From positions 1 through 10,127 of the forward strand of contig JALEIO010000185.1 in assembly GCA_022769845.1 (NCBI GenBank): a stretch of DNA of 10,127 bases. The letters run 5' to 3'. The DNA comes from Oscillospiraceae bacterium. Its GTDB lineage: Bacteria > Bacillota > Clostridia > UMGS1810. A program made the position numbers and the translations under genes. How positions within the stretch are numbered: position 1 is the first letter of the stretch; every line of letters begins with the position of its first letter. Shown one piece after another: positions 1-6,584 of this stretch. The notes under the pieces were generated by a model. That model saw only the letters and a list, made by a program, of their open reading frames with translations. It searched no databases and was not told the origin of the DNA.

Positions 1-999
1 AACTCTCGGAATACCTCGGAAGGTAAACATAAGACAAAGGTTTTCTGCCCATGTTTCCGTTCCGCCGGAAAATCCTACTTTTTCATCAGGGGTTTCAGGT
101 GAATAGTCATAAGAATCCACAAACGTGATATTCCATGTGGAATCGTTAAAATACTGGTCGCCTGCCACTGCACCGGAATATGCTGTTGATGCATTGCCAA
201 AGTTACGATGCATGGTAAAATCATTAACGTTTGCGCCTGCCTTACTGCGATCAGGCTTGTGATATGTAATACCGTCCAGCTGCGCATTGTCGCTCGTAGG
301 TTCATCTGATATGTTGGCTTCTTCCATTGTATGGTCGAAAACAAGATTCATATTGTTATTGATAGCTTCCGCAGAAGTTTCCCAACTCCATTGGTCAGCC
401 CACTTTGAATTGCTCTCTTACCATGTATAATATGGTGTTGACTCTGTTGCCGTTTCTCTGTACCATACATCCGAATATCTTGTGACTACATCTAAAAATA
501 CTGCCGGGTCCTTTCCCTTTGCTATAAATAGGTCTTTTATTTGCTCTATGAATTGCATATTGAGAGACAGTCGGTCTATATGACGTGCATCTCTTATAAC
601 AAAAGCGTCTACCCCCGCCTCCACATACATTCTGCAAGCCTCTACAAGGTATTTTGCCACAGCAGGATTTTCGGTGTTGATATCCACGCAGTCTCCCGCA
701 ATCTGACAAAACTTACAAGCCCAATCATCCCAGTTCATACTCTGAAAATATCCGCTGTGATAATAGTTATTTGGGTTTAACACAGTGGAAGCGGAAAGCT
801 TTCCTATGTCATAGTCTTTAGTGTCGGGCAGTGAGCCTGTTGAGTTACCGTTTTCAGCAGAATAATCCAGATTTTTCATAAGGTTCAGTCTTTGGCTATA
901 CTGAACCGATCCTTTCTGTGCCCAATATTCATTGGCACTGTTTAAGCCGCATGCGTCAAGGAGCATTGTTGGTTTCATAATTATAACCGACCCTTTCAT
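1..999 (-). pseudogene. Decayed GH13 alpha-amylase family gene, 5'-truncated and interrupted by an in-frame stop; runs off the window
   Basis: Read on the minus strand, 999 to 421 encodes 193 residues ending ESTPYYTW. A TAA stop (418-420) follows, and then the same frame stays open for 139 codons to the window edge. Both halves match one protein family: a QIAGDCVDINTENP segment, a VDAF..I....HI.RL helix and STPYYTW before the stop, then a PTSDNA..DG.TYH segment, FVDSYDY, TETWAENL and FTFRGIP after it. These are landmarks of the GH13 barrel in extracellular starch-degrading enzymes of gut Firmicutes. The signal peptide and first barrel strands are absent; the readable part starts mid-domain. 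At aligned positions the nucleophile Asp appears as Arg136 with the nearby Arg as Val134, the acid Glu as Asp170, and the NHD-type His as Tyr (109-111). The start at 999 has no ribosome site; Met8 (978) has AAAGGG at 991-996, 12 nt away. Alignment positions are from memory of the family. A sequencing error at the stop is possible but would not explain the other losses. Confidence 0.8.
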
Positions 1000-1050
1000 A
1001 TGTAATGCTGTTTACTTGGTTCTTTTCAAGAATAAAACTTTCTAATTTGT

Positions 1051-1078
1051 ATTATAATGCTTTTTCGGGCATTATCAA
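1051..1078 (-). promoter_or_regulatory. Candidate promoter upstream of the GH13 relic, with an inverted repeat inside it
   Basis: The minus strand reads TTGATA (1073-1078), a 16-bp spacer and TATAAT (1051-1056), about 50 bp upstream of the first possible start of the relic. A perfect 7-bp inverted repeat, ATAATGC/GCATTAT (1054-1060 and 1069-1075, 8-bp loop), lies across the spacer and both boxes. This is a layout expected of an operator, although it could also be a small hairpin. No regulator can be named. The -10 match is exact; function is inferred. Confidence 0.5.
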
Positions 1079-1204
1079 GCATTTTGTGACAAAACGACGT
1101 TTAATAGGGACGAATTGACATAGATGTTTTCAGCGTAGACATTGGTGTGATTGAAATTGTTTTGTGTCTTTTGTGCGGTTGAATGGGTGTTTTTGAGAAA
1201 TAGC

Positions 1205-1255
1205 AAAATATAAAAATTCCGCATAACAGTGGAGAAAAACCATTGTTATGCGGAA
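1205..1255 (-). terminator. Intrinsic terminator of the tRNA-Pro gene
   Basis: On the minus strand a stem of 12 perfect pairs (TTCCGCATAACA with TGTTATGCGGAA), one A/C mismatch and three more pairs closes a 7-nt T-rich loop (1217-1255). A T-rich tract follows (1205-1216). It starts 8 nt after the encoded CCA end of the tRNA, so it should end that transcript. Confidence 0.88.
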
Positions 1256-1263
1256 AATAAATT

Positions 1264-1339
1264 TGGTCGGAGTGACAGGACTTGAACCTGCGGCCCCATG
1301 ACCCCCAGTCATGTGCGCTACCAGCTGCGCTACACCCCG
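1264..1339 (-). tRNA. tRNA-Pro, anticodon GGG
   Basis: The 76-nt cloverleaf folds completely. The acceptor stem is CGGGGTG with CACTCCG (one G-T pair). The D arm is GCGC...GCGC, the anticodon stem CATGA/TCATG with loop CTGGGGG (anticodon GGG at 1304-1306, then G37), the variable loop has 5 nt, and the T arm is GCAGG-TTCAAGT-CCTGT. Discriminator A and an encoded CCA end the gene. It reads the proline codons CCC and CCU. The CGGGG acceptor start is typical of bacterial tRNA-Pro. The gene stands alone, with its own promoter and terminator. Confidence 0.96.
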
Positions 1340-1350
1340 ATACCTTTGGT

Positions 1351-1379
1351 ATTATATACTATTTTAAATCATTTGTCAA
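1351..1379 (-). promoter_or_regulatory. Consensus sigma-A promoter of the tRNA-Pro gene
   Basis: The minus strand shows an exact TTGACA (1374-1379), a 17-bp spacer and an exact TATAAT (1351-1356). The mature 5' end of the tRNA is at 1339, 11 nt downstream of the -10 box, so the leader would be only a few nucleotides. Such strong, short-leader promoters are usual for stable RNA genes. Confidence 0.9.
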
Positions 1380-1424
1380 GGGGTTTTGTCTCATTTTCAG
1401 AAAAAAATATTCTTTTTAATTTTT

Positions 1425-1464
1425 AAACGCATTTTTCATTTAAAACAAAGTGAAAAATGCGTTT
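1425..1464 (-). terminator. Long hairpin after the seven-gene operon, probable terminator
   Basis: A perfect 14-bp inverted repeat (AAACGCATTTTTCA and TGAAAAATGCGTTT) surrounds a 12-nt loop, 20 nt beyond the stop codon at 1485. On the minus strand the stem is followed by an A-rich stretch, and the T run comes only about 15 nt later (1401-1407), which is not the ideal arrangement. On the plus strand the stem ends directly in a T run. Position argues for an end to the minus-strand operon; it may also stop antisense transcription or protect the 3' end. Confidence 0.6.
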
Positions 1465-1484
1465 TTAACTAAAATTTTTATGTA

Positions 1485-2108
1485 TCAATGTATTTTCTTT
1501 TCTGCGTCACCTTTTATCACTATTCCGCTGCCTTTAGCAGCCTTGGCGACATTTTTCACGTCATTTTCGCACACTGCGTCAATTATCTTTTTACTGCCGC
1601 AATTTTCGCATACAAGCTCTATACGGTCAATATATAAATTTTTAATAATTTTATTTCTGCCGCAGCTGCATTTAGCCTTTTTCTTTTTTATGCATAAATC
1701 AACCTCTTTAAGCACATCGGAAAGAAACAAATTTTCAAAAAAATATTCTCCCGCTATCACTGGTTTGTTTTTTGAAATCTCGTCACACAGAACATCCATT
1801 TCCGTCTTATTGCCGCCGTACAAAATATCAAACTCCATATTCGGGCAGCCGAAAACAATCTGTGGTGCGTTCCAAAAAACCTTTGCGCCTATTTCAAACA
1901 TATGTTCCTCGCTGCACACGGCGCACGGCGCGCCGATAACATAATTCTTATTCTTACCTACTGTAATTTTTATAAAAGAGTTACCGCAGCCGCATTTTAA
2001 ATATAACGTACCGCCGCCCGAAAAATCAAAAATATTTATATTGAATTTTTTTAATTTTCCGCATACAGGGCATATATAAATTATTGTTCTTTTCAAATTT
2101 GTAATCAT
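1485..2108 (-). CDS. Cysteine-rich protein with several zinc-ribbon-like knuckles, function unknown
   Basis: I do not recognise this 207-residue protein. It has paired cysteines in a near-mirror order: CPVC (13-16), CGC (39-41), CAVC (62-65), then CSC (147-149) and CENC (167-170), with single cysteines at 88, 108, 139 and 180. The N-terminal CxxC plus CxC, and the C-terminal CxC plus CxxC, would each supply four ligands for a zinc ribbon; the CAVC pair could form another site. No signal peptide or membrane segment is visible, so it is probably cytoplasmic. The tail is lysine-rich, which would suit nucleic-acid binding, but that is inference. GGAG-type ribosome site lies just before the ATG at 2108. 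It is the last gene of the operon, 12 bp after the ogg stop codon, and the trailing hairpin follows. Confidence 0.8.
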   Translation of the reverse strand: MITNLKRTIIYICPVCGKLKKFNINIFDFSGGGTLYLKCGCGNSFIKITVGKNKNYVIGAPCAVCSEEHMFEIGAKVFWNAPQIVFGCPNMEFDILYGGNKTEMDVLCDEISKNKPVIAGEYFFENLFLSDVLKEVDLCIKKKKAKCSCGRNKIIKNLYIDRIELVCENCGSKKIIDAVCENDVKNVAKAAKGSGIVIKGDAEKKIH

Positions 2109-2120
2109 TTTTTCACTCCG

Positions 2121-2990
2121 CTAACCTATGAGTTTATTTTCTCTTGCATAATAAAACAAATACTGCTGTGCAAAGCCTGCAAATGACGAAAAATTTTCGC
2201 TGCTGTATTTTAAAATATCTTTCATCGAAGCGTTTTCATCAAGATAAAGCAAGCGCATAATTCGTCCAATCCACACGTCTATCGGAAACGCTTCGTGCTT
2301 TTTTAACGAAAACAGCAGTATGCAGTCGGCAACCTTTGGACCGACGCCCTTTATCTTCAAAAGTTCGTTTCGTGCAGATAAGGTATCAAGCTTATAAAGA
2401 TTGTAAATATCCACCTCACCGCTTTTAACCTTTTTTGCCGCGTCCAATATGTACGATGCGCGATATCCCACTTTAAGCGGTGCTAAATCACCTTCTGAAA
2501 GCTTGCATAGAGTATCGCACGTCGGAAAAGCATAATATTTTTTTCCGTTATATGTTATTTCTTCGCCGAAAAGCTCCGACATTTTCGCAATAATTTTTTT
2601 AATTCTCGGAATGGAATTTTGTGTCGAAATAATAAACGAAATCAAACACTCAAACGGGTCTTGATTTAAAATGCGTATTCCGCTGCCAAATTCTATTGCT
2701 TTTTTTAGGTTATCATCACCCGACAGCGCCTTTTTGATTTTGCCGTAATCGGTGCTAAAATCAAAATAATCCTGCCATATTTCATCAAAATCAGCCTTTG
2801 TGGCATTATAAATTTCAACTTGTGTGTCGGAAATGCTTTTTACAAAAACCGCTTTTCCTTTTGCAATCCCCAAAAATCCGTCGTTTTCTTGATCCCACCT
2901 GAAACACTGTCCACACATAAAGGTGTGAACGGGATTAAAATCACACACCTCGGTTAAAACAAGCTTTTTATCTTCTTCAACAATTTTCAT
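2121..2990 (-). CDS. ogg: Ogg-type 8-oxoguanine DNA glycosylase / AP lyase
   Basis: This 289-residue protein has the build of the OGG1 family. An N-terminal domain carries QCFRW (28-32), and a helical core contains LISFIISTQN (116-125), equivalent to the SFICSSNN part of human OGG1. The helix-hairpin-helix then reads LLKIKGVGPKVADC (210-223). Lys219 fits the Schiff-base lysine (human Lys249) and Asp238 in PIDVW the conserved acid (human Asp268). The enzyme removes 8-oxoguanine paired with C and can nick the abasic site. Clostridia are among the bacteria known to carry such an OGG1-like enzyme; MutM is the commoner bacterial solution. Its ATG lies inside the end of rnmV (14-nt overlap, 2977-2990), suggesting translational coupling. 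The length is close to that of other bacterial and archaeal members with the N-terminal domain. Confidence 0.93.
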   Translation of the reverse strand: MKIVEEDKKLVLTEVCDFNPVHTFMCGQCFRWDQENDGFLGIAKGKAVFVKSISDTQVEIYNATKADFDEIWQDYFDFSTDYGKIKKALSGDDNLKKAIEFGSGIRILNQDPFECLISFIISTQNSIPRIKKIIAKMSELFGEEITYNGKKYYAFPTCDTLCKLSEGDLAPLKVGYRASYILDAAKKVKSGEVDIYNLYKLDTLSARNELLKIKGVGPKVADCILLFSLKKHEAFPIDVWIGRIMRLLYLDENASMKDILKYSSENFSSFAGFAQQYLFYYARENKLIG

Positions 2991-3579
2991 TGCTTTTCCG
3001 CCCCCTTATACGCTCAATTTGCGCCTTGTATTCATCATAATCATACAAACTGTTAATAACATCAATCAACATATTTGTTGAAATTCTATGCGGCAAATCC
3101 AGTTCGTTTGTAAGCACTTTCCGATACTTGTAGCTGTTTTCGCCGCCGCTTAATCCATCTGCAAAAAGGTCGGCTTTAGTGATAAGACGCTTTTTTTTAT
3201 CAGTCTTTTCGGTGCTGCATTTTTTAATTGCCGCAGTTATAATATCGTCATCAATGCCCTCAACGCCTAAAAATCCCTCTTTTGACGGAGCTTTTTTACG
3301 TTTTTCCTTTCCCGCTATTTCAGGAATATACGCATGCTTTACAACACCGTTTTTAACTATATTTTTTATGAAACTGCGTATTACAAAGCCTGCCCTGTCG
3401 CAGTCGGTAAAAACAATAATCCCTCTTGAGACGGCAAGCTTTTTTATAAGATTCTGCGTGTTTTTATTTTTAAAAATATCAAATCCGCCCGTCGGCACAA
3501 TCATTGTGTCAAAAAGGTTTGTAAGCTTTACTTTATCGTAAACGCCTTCGACAACAATCGCTTCTTTTATCTTTATCAT
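2977..3579 (-). CDS. rnmV: Ribonuclease M5, 5S rRNA maturation
   Basis: RNase M5 makes the final cuts that mature 5S rRNA in low-GC Gram-positive bacteria, with ribosomal protein L18 as partner. The 200-residue product opens with IKEAIVVEG (3-12), holding the Toprim glutamate Glu11. FTDCDRAG (57-64) supplies the Toprim DxD pair, Asp59 and Asp61. The rest has the basic patch KEKRKK and the GVEGIDDDII segment typical of the family. The reading frame is open further upstream to 3642, but I chose the ATG at 3579: the family starts here, AAAGGA is 7 nt before it, and the longer form would run 52 nt into the upstream gene. In many Firmicutes rnmV sits next to ksgA; here it lies between a binding-protein gene and ogg. 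Confidence 0.94.
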   Translation of the reverse strand: MIKIKEAIVVEGVYDKVKLTNLFDTMIVPTGGFDIFKNKNTQNLIKKLAVSRGIIVFTDCDRAGFVIRSFIKNIVKNGVVKHAYIPEIAGKEKRKKAPSKEGFLGVEGIDDDIITAAIKKCSTEKTDKKKRLITKADLFADGLSGGENSYKYRKVLTNELDLPHRISTNMLIDVINSLYDYDEYKAQIERIRGRKSNENC

Positions 3580-3586
3580 ATAAAAA

Positions 3587-3592
3587 TCCTTT
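3587..3592 (-). promoter_or_regulatory. Ribosome binding site that fixes the rnmV start
   Basis: AAAGGA on the minus strand, 7 nt before the ATG at 3579 and overlapping the TAA stop (3591-3593) of the binding-protein gene. It supports the 200-residue form of RNase M5 over the longer open frame and suggests that translation of the two genes is linked. Confidence 0.75.
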
Positions 3593-5159
3593 AATATTTT
3601 ATAAAGCTTTCCAAAATTCCTCTGTATCTGTCTTTTTGCCACGCCGTCATATTTCTTAAGCTGTAATGATTGAGCATTGCCGATGAATCATAGCAAATTG
3701 CAACGCACGGCGCAAGTGAGATATACAAATCGTCAAATTCTCGCACCTTTTCGTTGATATTTTTGTCGTTTATTTCGTTAAGCACGGCTGAAAGCTTTTC
3801 ATATATCTCATACGGAACAATGTATTTAGCATTAAAATCAATCTTGGACGCCAAATTTTCGCCGACACCTATTTTTTCTTTTGTAATCAAAATATCATAG
3901 CTTTTTTCGTTTACTGCGTTTAAATAATCGTCCCCGGAAAGAGCAATGATATTAAACCGCATTTTTGCCTTTTTTGCACTTTCGGATAAAAAGTCGGCAA
4001 TTTTCAAAAGCTTATCGTCATCACCGTTAACAAGAACGTCAAACGACAGCAAATATGTTACGTCTTCGGTGATTTTTTCGTAAATTCCGTTTTTATCCTT
4101 ATCGGTAAAAGACGCGTTTTTGGCATAATCCGCGGCATTATCCAAATCAAACTTACTGCTATAAATTTTGCCGTAATAATACATCGGATTTATAATGCTG
4201 TTTGTCGGATAAGCGTGTGACTGAAACACCTTCTGCACCAAATCCTCTTTATCAATCACAGAAAGTATCATACGTCGAACATTTTCATCGCACAGCATTT
4301 CGTTATCGTAGTTGAATGCGAGAAAATAAAACCACTCTCCACCGTATTCTATTGAGCTGTACTCATTTGTAAACGCTACGTCCCCCCACATAAATTCATC
4401 GGAGGTTAAGGCGGAAATTTCGTTGCTGTTAAAAGCGCTGACCGCAACAGACTCATCTTTCAAAAATTTTACGCAAATACTTCCTGCATAAGGATAATCA
4501 TTTTTATAGTAGCTCTCGTTTTTTACAAGACGCATTTCTTTTTGTTTAAAAGATGATGCATCAAGCGAAAATGCGCCGCAGCCGTTTGGTAAAAATTTTG
4601 AATCGCCGTTAAAGCTTTGAATGTTTGTAGTCCTACTGACAATCGGAAAATCAAGACACGAAACAAAATTAAACTGCGGTGATTTTAAATTAAAAACAAC
4701 CGATAAGCCGTCCTTTGAATAGCTTTGGATATTATCAAAAACATACAAAAAAGACGGAGCATATTCCGCGATATATTTCAGCGTAAATATAACATCATCC
4801 GCGCCAAAGTCCGCACCGCTTTGAAATTTAACGTTTTCGCGAAGATTTACAACAACCTTCAATCCGTTATTCAAAACCTCATAACCGGCTGCAAGGCAAG
4901 GCACCGCTTCGCCGTTGTCGCGCACTGCAAAAAGAGGCTCGTATATAAGAGTCAGAATATCGTAATTTTCTTTAATGTTTGTAAGAAACGGATTGAGAGT
5001 GTCGGGATAATATGAAAAAAGATTTATATTTTGTCCGTAAACAATTTTTTCACCGTCTGCGGCAGGAATTTTAGCCGTCTCCTTTTTGCAGGAGGAAAAA
5101 GCTGCCGAAACAGCAAAAATCAGGACAAGGCATATAAATTTTTTTATAATTTTCAGCAT
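3591..5159 (-). CDS. Lipoprotein substrate-binding protein, SBP_bac_5 (oligopeptide/dipeptide-type) family
   Basis: The 522-residue protein starts with a lipoprotein signal: basic MLKIIKK, a hydrophobic core (8-20) and FSSC, giving lipid attachment at Cys24. Phe at -3 of the lipobox is slightly unusual. The mature part has SBP_bac_5 landmarks: DTLNPFLT (53-60), LIYEPLF (71-77), VNLRENVKFQSG (104-115) and ADDVIFTLKYI (120-130), then PNGCGAFSLD and NESYYKNDYPYAG further on. Family members bind peptides, nickel or other small ligands outside the membrane and deliver them to an ABC permease. No permease or ATPase gene lies nearby, so this is an orphan that may serve a distant transporter or act as a sensor. 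Ligand cannot be read from sequence. An AAAGGAAAGG-type ribosome site precedes the ATG. It lies 14 bp after ymdB and 11 bp before rnmV. Confidence 0.9.
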   Translation of the reverse strand: MLKIIKKFICLVLIFAVSAAFSSCKKETAKIPAADGEKIVYGQNINLFSYYPDTLNPFLTNIKENYDILTLIYEPLFAVRDNGEAVPCLAAGYEVLNNGLKVVVNLRENVKFQSGADFGADDVIFTLKYIAEYAPSFLYVFDNIQSYSKDGLSVVFNLKSPQFNFVSCLDFPIVSRTTNIQSFNGDSKFLPNGCGAFSLDASSFKQKEMRLVKNESYYKNDYPYAGSICVKFLKDESVAVSAFNSNEISALTSDEFMWGDVAFTNEYSSIEYGGEWFYFLAFNYDNEMLCDENVRRMILSVIDKEDLVQKVFQSHAYPTNSIINPMYYYGKIYSSKFDLDNAADYAKNASFTDKDKNGIYEKITEDVTYLLSFDVLVNGDDDKLLKIADFLSESAKKAKMRFNIIALSGDDYLNAVNEKSYDILITKEKIGVGENLASKIDFNAKYIVPYEIYEKLSAVLNEINDKNINEKVREFDDLYISLAPCVAICYDSSAMLNHYSLRNMTAWQKDRYRGILESFIKY

Positions 5160-5173
5160 TTGTTACCTTTCCT

Positions 5174-5941
5174 TTATTCCCTTATTCTTATAATTTCATA
5201 GCATTTATTGTTATTGTCATCAATCTTAAAAATCGCACCGCACAGCTGGCATTTTCCATCAGCCAAAGAAAATCTTTCAGGCATTTGCGTCATAAATCGT
5301 CTTATGATAATATCCTTTTTCACTCCGAGAATAGAATCCACAACGCCTGTCATACCAATGTCGGTTATAAATCCCGTACCGCCGGGAAGTATTCTTTCGT
5401 CCGCTGTCTGAACGTGAGTGTGTGTACCGTAAACAACGGTTGCAAATGAATCAAGATAATTTGCCAGCGCAGCTTTTTCGCTTGTTGCCTCTGCGTGAAA
5501 ATCTACAATTATTATATCACATTCATCTTTAATCTGCCTTATTTTTCGCATACAAGCCCTAAACGGACAGTCGATATTTAACAAATTGAACCGTCCCATT
5601 GCATTTATAACCGCAATTTTTTTGCCGTTTTTTTGCTTTACAACGCACCCCTCGCCCACCGTGCGTTCGGGATAATTTATCGGTCTTATAACGCTCATAT
5701 TAAGCAGAAGATTTACAACGTCCTTTTTTGAAAAGGCGTGATTTCCAAGTGTTATAACATCAATGCCAAGTGAAAAAAGCTTTTGTGCAATATCCTTTGT
5801 TATGCCGTTTCCCACCGCTGTATTTTCGCCATTTGCTATAACAAAATCAATATTATGCCCGCTAATTATTTTCTCAATTTTTGCCGCTGTATAGTCAACG
5901 CCGAAATTTCCGACTATGTCACCTATTGCAAGAATGTTCAT
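5174..5941 (-). CDS. ymdB: YmdB-family metallophosphoesterase (2',3'-cyclic nucleotide phosphodiesterase)
   Basis: The 255-residue product carries the full dinuclear-metal site of the family: GD (7-8), NGEN (37-40), GNH (66-68), DFHAEATSEK (147-156) and GTHTHVQTAD (172-181). Expected metal or catalytic residues are Asp8, Glu39, Asn67, His68, His149, His174 and His176. In Bacillus the enzyme hydrolyses 2',3'-cAMP and affects biofilm and motility gene expression; it is cytoplasmic. The frame extends 8 codons upstream, but the ATG at 5941 starts exactly at the family's MNILAIGDIVG and has AAAGGA 9 nt before it. In many Firmicutes ymdB follows rny (RNase Y); here it follows a membrane protein and precedes a binding protein. 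An odd detail is CQLC (231-234) near the end, with Cys247. Confidence 0.95.
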   Translation of the reverse strand: MNILAIGDIVGNFGVDYTAAKIEKIISGHNIDFVIANGENTAVGNGITKDIAQKLFSLGIDVITLGNHAFSKKDVVNLLLNMSVIRPINYPERTVGEGCVVKQKNGKKIAVINAMGRFNLLNIDCPFRACMRKIRQIKDECDIIIVDFHAEATSEKAALANYLDSFATVVYGTHTHVQTADERILPGGTGFITDIGMTGVVDSILGVKKDIIIRRFMTQMPERFSLADGKCQLCGAIFKIDDNNNKCYEIIRIRE

Positions 5942-5977
5942 TTTCGAGCGTCCTTTCCAACACATTATTTTTTAACG

Positions 5978-6547
5978 TTATTTTTTTGTCGTTTCCATAT
6001 GCATGCAGTCGCACTGTTCACCGCCATATAAAACTCGTCCGCAAAACGGGCATTTTTCTGTTTTTACCGCACTTTGTGTTCTGTTGTTTTCAACAGATTG
6101 CTTAACTTTTATAAATTCGTTTATTATTTTTTCGTTTTCAGCATTAACATCATCATCGTCACATATAAAAATTTTAATTACGCTTAAAATGCAGAGTATT
6201 ACCGATTCTGCCGCACAAACCGCAAGTCCGAAACCTTCGCCGAAACCCAACGCAAGCGAACATACAAAAAAAGCGCCAAGCAGAAAGAAAAGTATAAAGC
6301 TTATGTAAGATGTGAAACTCGGCGGACGTTTTGCAAGCGAGCAAACAAAGGTGAAAAACGGCACAGCCGCCATAGCGAGCGACAAAACAAAGGTTTCCGG
6401 TATTTCGCCGCCCATAAGCGGTATGAAAAGAAAATTCATCCCCAGCACAGTTTTGCCGAAAACAGTAAGCCTAATCGGCAAAAACAGGCACACAAAATAA
6501 GCCTCGCACATAAATATTGAAAAGTAGCGTAAAAACCTTTTGTTCAT
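5978..6547 (-). CDS. Small multi-pass membrane protein with a C-terminal zinc ribbon, function unknown
   Basis: I do not recognise this 189-residue protein. The first 128 residues are very hydrophobic and suggest four membrane segments (about 8-25, 52-70, 80-100 and 107-128). An acidic turn (DDDD, 130-133) and a charged, helix-prone linker (134-165) follow. CPFCG (166-170) and CDC (179-181) then form a four-cysteine zinc ribbon, so the tail is probably cytoplasmic. The start has a very strong ribosome site, AGGAGGG, 7 nt before the ATG at 6547. It lies 37 bp after the larger zinc-ribbon membrane protein, whose domain order is reversed (ribbon first, membrane part last). The pair may work together; no function can be assigned. 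Confidence 0.8.
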   Translation of the reverse strand: MNKRFLRYFSIFMCEAYFVCLFLPIRLTVFGKTVLGMNFLFIPLMGGEIPETFVLSLAMAAVPFFTFVCSLAKRPPSFTSYISFILFFLLGAFFVCSLALGFGEGFGLAVCAAESVILCILSVIKIFICDDDDVNAENEKIINEFIKVKQSVENNRTQSAVKTEKCPFCGRVLYGGEQCDCMHMETTKK

Positions 6548-6584
6548 AGCGTCACCCTCCTAATCTGCGGCATTATTACTATAT

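Noticed and set aside
75..344. Open frame of 89 codons on the minus strand
   Set aside because: It lies out of frame with the GH13 relic, which shows clear family similarity in the other frame across the same bases.
1081..1216. Open stretch of about 45 codons on the minus strand between the tRNA terminator and the GH13 promoter
   Set aside because: It has no start codon or ribosome site, begins within the terminator, and shows no similarity to the missing N-terminal part of the amylase.
1130..1312. Minus-strand open frame of 60 codons
   Set aside because: It runs through the tRNA-Pro gene and its terminator, so it is not a protein gene.
1450..1944. Plus-strand open frame of 164 codons
   Set aside because: It mirrors the cysteine-rich gene; its product is a low-complexity Phe/Ser/Ile string, as expected from the reverse of an AT-rich coding strand.
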